A program made the position numbers and the translations under genes. Positions 51,901-60,652 of a stretch of 64,000 bases of DNA are shown one piece after another; the first letter of the stretch is position 1, and every line of letters begins with the position of its first letter. The notes beneath the pieces are model-generated. The model did no database searches, was not told where the DNA came from, and saw only the letters and a list, made by a program, of their open reading frames with translations. The stretch is from Streptomyces olindensis (GTDB taxonomy: Bacteria; Actinomycetota; Actinomycetes; Streptomycetales; Streptomycetaceae). The stretch spans positions 33,889 through 97,888 of the forward strand of contig JJOH01000101.1 in assembly GCA_000696115.1 (NCBI GenBank). Direction: 5' to 3'.

Positions 51901-53928
51901 CTATGGCATGAGGCGGCGCTTCACGGCCCGGACCAGGTCGGTACGGGCCACCCGCAGCGCGAACCCCGCCTCCCGCTCCCGTACGGGCTTCGCGTACCAG
52001 GGGAGGCCGCGGCGGCGCCATCGCGCGGGGGCGAGGTTCGCGGGCATCGGCGGCAGGTCCGACGCCCAGGGGCCGAGCCGCAGTTGGCCCCGCCACAACC
52101 CGGCCCGCAACCCGGTCACCGGTACCCGTACGACGAAGTCGCCGCCGGACTGCGAGGCCGGGCGGGCCGGGAAGACGGCGGTGCCGCCTCGCCCGTCCTC
52201 CAGGTGGACGGCGAGGGCGCCCTCCGGGACGGAGGCGAGGGTGCACCGGCCGGCGAACTCCAGCTCCGTGGCCGCGCCCGGGGCCCACCGCGGGCTGCGC
52301 AGGCTCAGCTGCGGCAGCACCGCGTGTTTGCGTTCGCCGATGTCCAGCGTGAAGTTGCCGTGGGGGTCGGTGGTGTAGAGCGTGACCGCGCGGGTTTCGT
52401 CGCCGTGGCCCACGATGTGTGTCGTCGCCGCCCCGGAGACCTCGGCGTCCCGTCTGCTGCCGATGCGCACCTCGCGGGAGATGCCCTGGGCGCCGATCGC
52501 CAGGGAGATGTCCCAGAGCCCGTCGGGGAGGGGTGATCCGCCGCCGGCGGTCGTGATGTCGACGGACGCTTCGAAACCGGCCCTCTCGTAGCGGAAGCGC
52601 CCCTTGTCCTCGTCCGCGCCGAGTCCCGGTGTCTTCGTGTGGGTGACGGGCAGCCGGTACTCCGTGCCGCTGTCCCGCTCGCGCAGGACGAGTGCGGTGG
52701 AGACGTCGTCGGTGGCCACCCGGTGCAGGTAGCCGTGCCCGGCCAGGTGCAGCACGGTGCCGCGCAGTTCGGCGCGAGTGACGCGGTGGCGCACCCCCAG
52801 CTGGCGGGTGACGTCGTAGCAGGAGTCGGGGATGCCGCGGGACGGGTCGCGGAGGTAGGGGTAGCGGGCGTAGGCGCGGCCCTGGTCGACGAGGACGGGG
52901 GTGGCGACGCCGCTCCGGGCCGACTCACCCTGGAAGCGGACCAGTTCGAGCAGCTCGTCCAGCATGGTGTGGCGGACGAGGTGCAGACGCAGCCGGGCCA
53001 TCGCCGACAGCCGGTCGTTCAGCCCCTCGTGCCACAGCGGGTCGATGACGTCGGCGAGGCGGGACAGGCCCTTCTCCTGTTCGGCGCGGGGCTCGCGCAC
53101 CAGGTGGTCCAGGAGTTGCTGCACCTCGACGGTGAGATGACGGTGGGCCAGGTGGTCGCGGCCGGGGCCGGGCGGCACCTGCTCCAGGAGCAGGTCGACG
53201 ACGCGGGGCAGGAAGCGCAGACGGGGTTCCGAGCCGCCCGTCCGCAGCGTGATGTTGCCGCTGTCCTCGCGCTCGACCCAGAACAGGCAGTCGTAGTCGG
53301 CGAGTACGGATATGCCGTTCGCGTGCAGATAGGCGGGGCCGACGAAGAGCTGGTCCTCGCCGATCGTCAGATCCGTCGGGAATCGCAGTTCCAGCCGCTC
53401 CAGCAGCTCGCGCCGGAAAAGCTTCATGGGGTTGAGCGTCCAGTACACGCGGGACGAGAAGACGTCGGTGCGCGGCTGGTTGCGCCGGAACATCGACGTG
53501 GGCGCCCCGCGTCCGCCGACCCCCACCATCTTGCCGAGCACGATGTCGGTGCCGTTCGCCTCGGCCATGGCGACCATGCGTTCCAGGGCCTCGGGGCCCA
53601 GGTGGTCGTCGGCGTCCAGGAAGAAGACGAACCTGCCCCGGGCCTGGTCGAGGCCTTTGTTCCGAGGTGCCGAGGGGCCGCCGGAATTCTCCTGGTGGAA
53701 GACGCGTAAGAGCCCCGGGTATTCCCGCGCGAGCCGGTCGAGTTCCTCGCCCGACCCGTCGGTCGAACCGTCGTCGACGGCGATGATTTCCACCGCGTCC
53801 CGGCCGATGCTCTGCTCGGCGACGGAAGTGACGCAACGCGTGAGATAAGGCATCGCATTGTACGCAGCGATCACCACGGAAACGGCAGGGCCGGCCAACG
53901 TCATGCTCCCCCGGAGAAAACGAGGCAC
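51901..53928 (-). CDS. GT2-family glycosyltransferase with C-terminal beta domains; contains a TTA codon
   Basis: A 675-aa protein: GT-A glycosyltransferase domain with VSVVIAAYNAMPYLTRCV, DDGSTDGSG, SGGPSAPRNKGLDQARG and the DXD-type FFLDADDHLG; then a helical region (~260-350) and two Ig-like/beta-sandwich modules (VVRVPVTGLRAGLWRGQLRL). The layout resembles TarS/TarQ-like teichoic-acid glycosyltransferases, so cell-wall polymer glycosylation is plausible. Codon 74 is TTA (bases 53709-53707), a bldA-type codon. Start is GTG 53928 or ATG 53904. It separates desE from the leucine/isovalerate operon on the same strand. Confidence 0.85.
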   Translation of the reverse strand: MPRFLRGSMTLAGPAVSVVIAAYNAMPYLTRCVTSVAEQSIGRDAVEIIAVDDGSTDGSGEELDRLAREYPGLLRVFHQENSGGPSAPRNKGLDQARGRFVFFLDADDHLGPEALERMVAMAEANGTDIVLGKMVGVGGRGAPTSMFRRNQPRTDVFSSRVYWTLNPMKLFRRELLERLELRFPTDLTIGEDQLFVGPAYLHANGISVLADYDCLFWVEREDSGNITLRTGGSEPRLRFLPRVVDLLLEQVPPGPGRDHLAHRHLTVEVQQLLDHLVREPRAEQEKGLSRLADVIDPLWHEGLNDRLSAMARLRLHLVRHTMLDELLELVRFQGESARSGVATPVLVDQGRAYARYPYLRDPSRGIPDSCYDVTRQLGVRHRVTRAELRGTVLHLAGHGYLHRVATDDVSTALVLRERDSGTEYRLPVTHTKTPGLGADEDKGRFRYERAGFEASVDITTAGGGSPLPDGLWDISLAIGAQGISREVRIGSRRDAEVSGAATTHIVGHGDETRAVTLYTTDPHGNFTLDIGERKHAVLPQLSLRSPRWAPGAATELEFAGRCTLASVPEGALAVHLEDGRGGTAVFPARPASQSGGDFVVRVPVTGLRAGLWRGQLRLGPWASDLPPMPANLAPARWRRRGLPWYAKPVREREAGFALRVARTDLVRAVKRRLMP

Positions 53929-54077
53929 GCCCCCTCAAGCGGCTCGGTCAGGCCGCGCCGGTGGTCAATCGGCGCAGGGGAAAGTGCCCTATGTGCCGTG
54001 AACGTACCATGAGGGAGACGTGCCCACGAAGTGAAGATCCGGGGAAGTGTCGGCTCGGAGGGCCTTTCGGCCGGATG

Positions 54078-55238
54078 TCAGCCCACGAGCCCCAACTCCC
54101 GGGCGATCAGCATGCGCTGGACCTCGCTCGTGCCCTCGCCGATCTCCAGGATCTTGGAGTCGCGCCACATGCGGGCGACCGGGTACTCGTTCATGAAGCC
54201 GTAGCCGCCGTGGATCTGGGTTGCCTCGCGGGCGTTGTCGACCGCGATGGTGGAGGAGTGCAGCTTGGCGAGGGCCGCCTCCTTCTTGAAGGGTTCGCCG
54301 GCGACCAAGCGGGCCGCCGCGTCGCGCCAGGCCAGGCGGGCCGTGTGGGCCTTCATCTCCATGTCGGCGATCTTGAACTGGATGGCCTGGTTGGCGGCGA
54401 TCGGCTTGCCGAAGGCGTGGCGTTCCTTGGCGTACTTGACCGATTCGTCGACGCAGCCCTGGGCGAGGCCCGTCGCCAGGGCCGCGATCGCGATGCGGCC
54501 CTCGTCGAGGATGCGCAGGAACTGGGCGTAGCCGCGGCCCTCCTCGCCCAGGAGGTTCGCCGCCGGGACGCGGACGTCCGAGAAGGACAGCTCGCGGGTG
54601 TCCGAGGCGTTCCAGCCGACCTTCGAGTACGGCGCCGCGATCGTGAAGCCCGGGGTGCCGGACGGGACGATGATCGAGGAGATCTGCGGCTTGCCGTCCG
54701 GGCTGCGGCCCGTGACCGCCGTGACCGTGACCAGGCCCGTGATGTCCGTGCCCGAGTTGGTGATGAAGCACTTCGTGCCGTTGACGACCCACTCGTTCGT
54801 CGACGCGTCCAGCCGGGCCGTCGTACGCGTCGCGCCCGCGTCGCTGCCGCCGTCCGGCTCCGTCAGACCGAACGCGCCCAGCAGTTCGCCCGAGCAGAGG
54901 CGGGGGAGCCACTCCCGCTTCTGGGCCTCGGTGCCGTAGCGGTGGATCGGCATCGCGCCGAGCGAGACGCCGGCTTCGAGGGTGATGGCCACCGAGGAGT
55001 CGACCCGCGCCAGCTCCTCCAGGGCCACGCCGAGGGCCAGGTAGTCACCGCCCATGCCGCCGTACTCCTCGGGGAACGGCAGGCCGAACAGGCCCATGCG
55101 GCCCATCTCCCGGACGATCTCGTACGGGAATTCATGCCGCTCGTAGAAGTCGCCGATCTTCGGCGCCACCACCTCGTGCGCGAACTCCTCGACCGTGCGG
55201 CGGAGTTCCTCCAGCTCGGGGGAGAGACGGTAATCCAT
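54078..55238 (-). CDS. Acyl-CoA dehydrogenase of the branched-chain operon (SCAD type)
   Basis: A 386-aa flavoprotein from ATG 55238. FAD-binding FGLTEPDGGSDAGATRT, FITNSGTD and the C-terminal QIHGGYGFMNEYPVARMWRD...ILEIGEGTSEVQ are diagnostic. The catalytic glutamate is in the GEGT turn (SCAD position); the IVD-type position reads LDEGR with Gly, so catalysis should follow the SCAD scheme. It likely oxidises isovaleryl- or 2-methylbutanoyl-CoA. It is last in the operon MccB-MccA-HMG lyase-ACAD, 5 bp after the lyase gene. Confidence 0.95.
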   Translation of the reverse strand: MDYRLSPELEELRRTVEEFAHEVVAPKIGDFYERHEFPYEIVREMGRMGLFGLPFPEEYGGMGGDYLALGVALEELARVDSSVAITLEAGVSLGAMPIHRYGTEAQKREWLPRLCSGELLGAFGLTEPDGGSDAGATRTTARLDASTNEWVVNGTKCFITNSGTDITGLVTVTAVTGRSPDGKPQISSIIVPSGTPGFTIAAPYSKVGWNASDTRELSFSDVRVPAANLLGEEGRGYAQFLRILDEGRIAIAALATGLAQGCVDESVKYAKERHAFGKPIAANQAIQFKIADMEMKAHTARLAWRDAAARLVAGEPFKKEAALAKLHSSTIAVDNAREATQIHGGYGFMNEYPVARMWRDSKILEIGEGTSEVQRMLIARELGLVG

Positions 55239-55243
55239 CGTGA

Positions 55244-56194
55244 TCAGTGCTCCTCGGTGTCCTCGTGGGACAGGGCTCGGACGGTGCGGGACGGGCTGGG
55301 TCGGCCCAGGCGGGCGGCCATCCACGTGCTCGTGGCGACGAGGCGGCCGAGGTCGATGCCGGTGTCGATGCCGAGGCCCCGCAGCATCCACACGAGGTCT
55401 TCGGTGGCGAGGTTGCCGGTCGCCGACTTGGCGTACGGGCAGCCGCCCAGGCCGCCCGCCGAGGCGTCGACGGTGGTCACGCCCTGCTGGAGGGCCGCGA
55501 GGGTGTTGGCCAGGGCCTGGCCGTAGGTGTCGTGGAAGTGGACGCCGAGGGCGGACGGCGGGATGCCCGCCTCGTCGAGGGCCGCGAGGAGCGCGACCAC
55601 ATGGCCCGGGGTCGCCACGCCGATCGTGTCGCCGAGGCTCAGTTCGTCGCAGCCCATGTCCGTCAGGGCCCGGCAGACCCGCACCACCTGCGGGATCGGG
55701 ACCGGGCCCTCCCACGGGTCGCCGAAGCACATGGAGAGGTAGCCGCGGACGTGGACGCCGTCCGCCTTCGCCCGGGTCACCACCGGCTCGAACATCGCCA
55801 GGGCCTCGTCCACCGTGCGGTTGAGGTTGGCCTTGGCGAAGGACTCCGTGGCGCTGGCGAAGACCGCGACCCTGCTCGCTCCCAGGGCCAGGGCGCGATC
55901 CAGGCCCCTCTCGTTCGGGACGAGGACCGGGAGGGCCACCGGGAGGTCGGCGACCTGAGGGAACAGCTGCTCGGCATCGGCCAGTTGGGGGACCCACTTG
56001 GGGTGGACGAAGCTCGTCGCCTCGATCGTCGTCAGGCCCGCGTCGGCCAGGCGGCGGATGAACTCCGCCTTGACCTCCGTCGGGACCGTCGCCTTCTCGT
56101 TCTGCAGGCCGTCGCGCGCTCCCACCTCGTGGATGCGGACCCGGGTGGGGAGGTCCCCGGCCGGGACGGCCATCGGGAGTCCTGGGGCTGTCAT
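55244..56194 (-). CDS. Hydroxymethylglutaryl-CoA lyase
   Basis: The 316-aa protein starts at ATG 56194, overlapping the carboxylase stop (ATGA); ATG 56173 is an alternative. HMGL/DRE-TIM motifs: VRIHEVGARDGLQNEKATVP (catalytic Arg-Asp), the HFHDTYGQALANT metal-binding His pair, and GGLGGCPYAKSATGNLATED with the conserved signature cysteine. It cleaves HMG-CoA to acetoacetate and acetyl-CoA, the last step of leucine breakdown. A methylglutaconyl-CoA hydratase gene is not in this operon. Confidence 0.95.
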   Translation of the reverse strand: MTAPGLPMAVPAGDLPTRVRIHEVGARDGLQNEKATVPTEVKAEFIRRLADAGLTTIEATSFVHPKWVPQLADAEQLFPQVADLPVALPVLVPNERGLDRALALGASRVAVFASATESFAKANLNRTVDEALAMFEPVVTRAKADGVHVRGYLSMCFGDPWEGPVPIPQVVRVCRALTDMGCDELSLGDTIGVATPGHVVALLAALDEAGIPPSALGVHFHDTYGQALANTLAALQQGVTTVDASAGGLGGCPYAKSATGNLATEDLVWMLRGLGIDTGIDLGRLVATSTWMAARLGRPSPSRTVRALSHEDTEEH

Positions 56195-58107
56195 TCCGCC
56201 GCCTCCTCGTGGGGTGCGATGACCGCCAGGACCTCGTCCATGGCGACCGTGCTGCCGGGCGAGACGTCCAGCTCGGTGACCTTGCCCGCGTGCGGCGCGG
56301 AGATGACGTGCTCCATCTTCATCGCCTCCACGACGAGCAGGCTCTGACCGGCGCTCACCTCGTCGCCGACGGCCACCTTGACGACCGTCACCGTGCCGGG
56401 CATCGGGGCGGTGAGGGAGTCGGCGCCCGCGTGCGCCGCCCGGGTCAGCGACGCCGCGACCGGGTCGTGGTCGCGCACGTGCCAGGCGTCGCCGTCGCGC
56501 CCGAGCCAGTCGGCGGCGCGGTGGAAGGTGTGCCGGACGCCGTCCAGGCTCACCGCGACCCGGTCTTCGGTGACCGTGGCCGTGCCGCGCGGGGTGTACT
56601 CCAGCGGGTCCTGCACCCGCAGGTGGAAGGCCGGTGGCTTCGGCTCGCCGCCCAGGCGCCAGCCGCTCGGCACCGAGAACGGGTCCGTCCAGCCGCCCGG
56701 CTCGGGCTTCAGGGCCTCCAGGCGTACGGCCGCCGCCGCCTCGTAGACCTCCGCGGGGACCTCCGTGGGGACCAGCCCTTCCACCTCCCGCTCCACGAGG
56801 CCGGTGTCCATGTCGCCGGAGACCACCGCCGGGTGGGCGAGCAGGCGGCGCAGGAAACCGGCGTTCGTCTGCACGCCGAGCGTGACCGTCTCCGCCAGGG
56901 CCGCCCGGAGCTTGCGCAGGGCGGTCGCGCGGTCGGGGCCGTACGCGATGACCTTGGAGAGCATCGGGTCGTAGAGGCTGCCGACCTCCGTGCCCTCCGT
57001 GAGGCCCGAGTCGGTGCGGATGCCGTCGCCCTGGGGCTCGCGCAGCCTCAGGACCCGGCCGCCGGAGGGGAGGAAGCCGCGGGCCGGGTCCTCGGCGCAG
57101 ATCCGGGCCTCCACGGCGTGCCCGGTCAGCCGTACGTCCTCCTGCGCGAAGCCGAGGGGCTCCCCGGCCGCGACCCGCAGCTGCCACTCGACCAGGTCCA
57201 GGCCCGTGATCAGCTCGGTCACCGGGTGCTCCACCTGGAGGCGGGTGTTCATCTCCATGAAGTAGTACGACGACGGGTCCGTGCCCGGGACGATGAACTC
57301 CACCGTGCCCGCGCCCCGGTAGCCGCAGGAGCGGGCCGCCTGGACCGCCGCCTCGCCCATCGCCGCACGCGTCTCCTCGTCGAGGAGCACGCTCGGCGCC
57401 TCCTCGATGATCTTCTGGTGGCGGCGCTGGAGGGAGCACTCGCGCTCGCCCAGGTGGACCACGTTGCCGTGGCCGTCGGCCAGGACCTGGATCTCGATGT
57501 GGCGGGGGCGGTCGATCCAGCGCTCGACGAGGAGCGTGTCGTCGCCGAAGGAGGCGCGGGCCTCGCGGCGGGCGGAGGCGATCTCGTCCTCCAGGCGGGT
57601 CAGGTCCCGCACCAGGCGCATGCCCTTGCCGCCGCCGCCCGCGCTGGGCTTCAGCAGCACCGGCGCGCCCAGCTCGCGGGCCGCCTCCGCCAGGTCCGGG
57701 TCGCGGCCCCCGGGGACGACCGGCACGCCCGCGTCCCGGACCGTCTCCTTGGCGCGGATCTTGTCGCCCATCAGCGCGATCGCGTCCGCCGGCGGACCGA
57801 TGAAGACCAGGCCGGCGTCGGCGCAGGCGCGCGCGAAGGCGGCGTTCTCGGCGAGGAAGCCGTAGCCCGGGTGGACGGCCTGCGCGCCCGTGCGGGCCGC
57901 GGCCTCCAGCAGGCGCTCCACCGACAGGTAGCTCTCGGACGCCGGGGCCGGGCCGATCCGCACCGCCGTGTCCGCCTCGCGGACGTGCCGGGCGTCGGCG
58001 TCCGCGTCGGAGAAGACGGCCACCGAGCGCACGCCCATCGACCGCAGCGTCCGGATGACGCGTACGGCGATCTCGCCACGGTTGGCCACCAGCACTGTCT
58101 CGAACAT
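56191..58107 (-). CDS. Biotin-dependent acyl-CoA carboxylase alpha subunit (methylcrotonyl-CoA carboxylase type)
   Basis: ATG 58107 (MFETVLVANRGEIAVRV) is chosen over GTG 58125. The 638-aa protein joins biotin carboxylase (ATP-grasp KPSAGGGGKGMRLVRD, YFMEMNTRLQVEHPVTE) to a C-terminal biotin carrier domain with EAMKMEHVIS (biotinylated Lys) and a linker BT-like region. It carboxylates biotin and passes CO2 to the partner beta subunit encoded just upstream. In this operon with HMG-CoA lyase the substrate is most likely 3-methylcrotonyl-CoA from leucine. The GTG/TGA overlap with the beta subunit indicates coupled synthesis. Confidence 0.95.
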   Translation of the reverse strand: MFETVLVANRGEIAVRVIRTLRSMGVRSVAVFSDADADARHVREADTAVRIGPAPASESYLSVERLLEAAARTGAQAVHPGYGFLAENAAFARACADAGLVFIGPPADAIALMGDKIRAKETVRDAGVPVVPGGRDPDLAEAARELGAPVLLKPSAGGGGKGMRLVRDLTRLEDEIASARREARASFGDDTLLVERWIDRPRHIEIQVLADGHGNVVHLGERECSLQRRHQKIIEEAPSVLLDEETRAAMGEAAVQAARSCGYRGAGTVEFIVPGTDPSSYYFMEMNTRLQVEHPVTELITGLDLVEWQLRVAAGEPLGFAQEDVRLTGHAVEARICAEDPARGFLPSGGRVLRLREPQGDGIRTDSGLTEGTEVGSLYDPMLSKVIAYGPDRATALRKLRAALAETVTLGVQTNAGFLRRLLAHPAVVSGDMDTGLVEREVEGLVPTEVPAEVYEAAAAVRLEALKPEPGGWTDPFSVPSGWRLGGEPKPPAFHLRVQDPLEYTPRGTATVTEDRVAVSLDGVRHTFHRAADWLGRDGDAWHVRDHDPVAASLTRAAHAGADSLTAPMPGTVTVVKVAVGDEVSAGQSLLVVEAMKMEHVISAPHAGKVTELDVSPGSTVAMDEVLAVIAPHEEAAE

Positions 58108-58121
58108 CGTCGTCCGTCCCC

Positions 58122-59738
58122 TCACATCCGGAAGACGCCGAACTGGGGGTCACCCAGGGGCGCGTTGGCGCACGCGGTCAGGGCCAGGCCCAGGACCTGG
58201 CGGGTGTCCAGCGGGTCGATCACCCCGTCGTCCCAGAGGCGGGCCGTCGCGTAGTAGGCATTCCCCTGGCGCTCGTACTGCGCACGGACCGGGGCCTTGA
58301 AGGCCTCCTCGTCCTCCGCCGGCCAGGACTCGCCGCGGGCCTCCAGTTGGTCCCGCTTGACGGTCGCGAGGACCGAGGCGGCCTGCTCGCCGCCCATGAC
58401 CGAGATCTTGGCGTTCGGCCACATCCACAGGAAGCGGGGGGAGTACGCCCTGCCGCACATGGAGTAGTTGCCCGCACCGTACGAGCCGCCCACCACGACC
58501 GTCAGCTTCGGTACGCGCGTGCACGCCACGGCCGTGACCATCTTGGCGCCGTGCTTGGCGATGCCGCCCGCCTCGTAGTCCTTGCCGACCATGAAGCCCG
58601 AGATGTTCTGCAGGAAGACCAGCGGGATGCCGCGCTGGTCGCACAGCTCGATGAAGTGGGCGCCCTTCTGGGCGGACTCGGAGAACAGGATGCCGTTGTT
58701 GGCGACGATGCCCACCGGGTGGCCGTGGATCCGGGCGAAGCCCGTGACCAGGGTCTGGCCGAACTCGGACTTGAACTCGGCGAAGCGGGAGCCGTCGACG
58801 ACGCGGGCGATGATCTCGCGCACGTCGTACGGGGTGCGGGAGTCGACGGGGACCGCGCCGTAGAGGCCCTGCGGGTCGACCTTGGGCTCGACGGGCGCGG
58901 TGACCTCCCAGGGGAGGGGGCCCCGGGCGGGGAGCGTGGAGACGATCGTGCGGACGATGCGCAGGGCGTGCGCGTCGTTCTCCGCGAGGTGGTCCGTGAC
59001 GCCCGAGACGCGGGAGTGGACCTCGCCGCCGCCGAGCTCCTCCGCTGTGACGACCTCGCCCGTGGCCGCCTTCACCAGGGGCGGGCCGCCGAGGAAGATC
59101 GTGCCCTGGTTGCGGACGATCACCGCCTCGTCGCTCATCGCGGGGACGTACGCGCCGCCGGCCGTGCACGAGCCGAGGACCGCGGCGATCTGGGGGATGC
59201 CGGCGCCGGACATGCGGGCCTGGTTGTAGAAGATGCGGCCGAAGTGGTCGCGGTCCGGGAAGACCTCGTCCTGCATGGGGAGGAAGGCGCCGCCGGAGTC
59301 CACCAGGTAGACACAGGGGAGGCGGTTGTCGAGGGCGACCTCCTGGGCACGGAGGTGCTTCTTGACCGTCATCGGGTAGTACGTGCCGCCCTTGACCGTG
59401 GCGTCGTTGGCGATGATCACCGCCTCGCGGCCGCTGACCCGGCCGATGCCGGCGATGACACCGGCGGCCGGGGCCTGGCCCTCGTACATCCCGTCGGCCG
59501 CGAGCGGGGCCAGCTCCAGGAAGGGCGAGCCCGGGTCGAGGAGGGTGTCGACGCGGTCGCGGGGGAGCAGCTTGCCGCGGGCCGTGTGGCGGGCGCGGGC
59601 CTTCTCGCCGCCGCCCTGTGCGGCCGCGGCCAGCTTGCTGCGCAGCTCCTCCACGAGGGCGCGGTGCGCCTCCTCGTTGGCCCGAAAGGCCTCCGACGCG
59701 GGGTCTGCCGCGCTCGTGAGCTCCGGTGCCTCGTGCAT
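58122..59738 (-). CDS. Acyl-CoA carboxylase beta subunit (methylcrotonyl-CoA carboxylase carboxyltransferase)
   Basis: A 538-aa carboxyltransferase. The crotonase-like acyl-CoA sites are YLVDSGGAFLPMQDEVFPD and GSCTAGGAYVPAMSDEAVIV, and the biotin site is QNISGFMVGKDYEAGGIAKH with VVVGGSYGAGNYSMCGRAY. These are the MccB-type signatures (the AKHGAKM stretch distinguishes it from propionyl-CoA carboxylase beta). It is first in the operon; promoter and operators lie in the 86-bp gap to the TetR gene. Confidence 0.95.
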   Translation of the reverse strand: MHEAPELTSAADPASEAFRANEEAHRALVEELRSKLAAAAQGGGEKARARHTARGKLLPRDRVDTLLDPGSPFLELAPLAADGMYEGQAPAAGVIAGIGRVSGREAVIIANDATVKGGTYYPMTVKKHLRAQEVALDNRLPCVYLVDSGGAFLPMQDEVFPDRDHFGRIFYNQARMSGAGIPQIAAVLGSCTAGGAYVPAMSDEAVIVRNQGTIFLGGPPLVKAATGEVVTAEELGGGEVHSRVSGVTDHLAENDAHALRIVRTIVSTLPARGPLPWEVTAPVEPKVDPQGLYGAVPVDSRTPYDVREIIARVVDGSRFAEFKSEFGQTLVTGFARIHGHPVGIVANNGILFSESAQKGAHFIELCDQRGIPLVFLQNISGFMVGKDYEAGGIAKHGAKMVTAVACTRVPKLTVVVGGSYGAGNYSMCGRAYSPRFLWMWPNAKISVMGGEQAASVLATVKRDQLEARGESWPAEDEEAFKAPVRAQYERQGNAYYATARLWDDGVIDPLDTRQVLGLALTACANAPLGDPQFGVFRM

Positions 59739-59757
59739 CCTGCGGTCCCCTCACCTT

Positions 59758-59773
59758 GTTAATGAGCGTTAAC
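59758..59773. promoter_or_regulatory. Palindromic operator 1 between the liu-type operon and TetR gene
   Basis: GTTAATGAGCGTTAAC is a 16-bp imperfect palindrome with GTTAA/TTAAC arms. It lies 20 bp before the carboxylase beta start and pairs with an almost identical copy at 59787, start-to-start distance 29 bp. Typical TetR autoregulatory placement. Confidence 0.85.
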
Positions 59774-59786
59774 GCATTTCCTTCAG

Positions 59787-59802
59787 GTTAACGAGCGCTA
59801 AC
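59787..59802. promoter_or_regulatory. Palindromic operator 2, close to TetR gene
   Basis: GTTAACGAGCGCTAAC shares 14 of 16 bases with operator 1 and lies 23 bp before the TetR start. A degenerate third relative (11/16) is at 60549-60564, before the second acyl-CoA dehydrogenase gene. Confidence 0.85.
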
Positions 59803-59824
59803 CTCCCTGTCTAGAATTGATTTC

Positions 59825-60433
59825 ATGGCCACCAGAACCGACGCCCCCACCCGCCGTGAGCAGATCCTCAAGGAGGCCGCGCGGCTGTTCGCCGAGCGGG
59901 GCTTCCACGGGGTCGGAGTCGACGAGATAGGCGCCGCGGTCGGGATCAGCGGGCCCGGGCTGTACCGGCACTTCGCGGGCAAGGACGCGATGCTCGCGGA
60001 GTTGCTGGTGGGGATCAGCGGGCAGTTGCTGACCGGGGCGAAGCGGAGGGTTGCGGAGGCGGACGGGGGTGCGGGGGCTGAGGTGGTCCTCGACTCGCTG
60101 ATCGAGGGGCATATCGACTTCGCGCTGGACGACCGGCCTCTGATCACCCTGCACGACCGGGAGCTGGATCGCCTCCGGGACAGCGACCGGAAGATGGTGC
60201 GGCAGCTGCAGCGGCAGTATGTGGAGCTGTGGGTGGCGGTGGTGCGGGAGGTGTATCCCGGGTTGGGGGAGCCTGCGGCTCGGTCCGCTGTGCACTCGGT
60301 GTTCGGGTTGCTGAACTCGACGCCGCACCTGGGTAGGGGTGGGGTGTTGCCCGGGCGGGCGGCCACGGCGGAGTTGCTGCATCGGATGGCCCGGGGGGCG
60401 TTTGCGGCGGCGGGTTCGTCTGTGGCGGACTGA
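59825..60433 (+). CDS. TetR-family regulator of the branched-chain acyl-CoA operon
   Basis: A 202-aa protein from ATG 59825. The HTH is RREQILKEAARLFAERGFHG...VGVDEIGAAVGISGPGLYRHFAGKDAML, followed by an all-helical ligand domain. It is divergent from the methylcrotonyl-CoA carboxylase operon across two matching palindromes, so it should repress that operon and itself, with an acyl-CoA or pathway intermediate as effector (inference). Its 3' end has unusually G/T-rich codon use near the stop. Confidence 0.94.
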   Translation: MATRTDAPTRREQILKEAARLFAERGFHGVGVDEIGAAVGISGPGLYRHFAGKDAMLAELLVGISGQLLTGAKRRVAEADGGAGAEVVLDSLIEGHIDFALDDRPLITLHDRELDRLRDSDRKMVRQLQRQYVELWVAVVREVYPGLGEPAARSAVHSVFGLLNSTPHLGRGGVLPGRAATAELLHRMARGAFAAAGSSVAD

Positions 60434-60652
60434 GCCGGGTTTTCCTCGCCCCGCCGCCCCCACCCATCTCTTCCCGCTCGCGGCTCCCGCTTGGAGTGGG
60501 CCTCCAGGGCCCACCCCGGGCCGCGCTCCCCAGCTGACAGAGGGCGCGAGTGACGAGCGTTACCCCGCCACCACCCTGGACGGTCGTTGATACTCGCCGG
60601 TACCTTAGGGTGAGCAAGCGCTTAGACAGCTGAGGTCCGTGGAGGTGGCGGC

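Noticed and set aside
53707..53850. Additional TTA-like codons (for example near 53847, 4875, 41170)
   Set aside because: These TAA/TTA triplets on the relevant strand are out of frame (they read TAT/TAC codons), so they are not bldA targets.
55244..58153. Single 969-aa frame spanning HMG-CoA lyase and carboxylase
   Set aside because: Only the last third (from ATG 56194) is coding; the earlier part is an out-of-frame shadow of the biotin carboxylase gene, so this is not a fusion protein.
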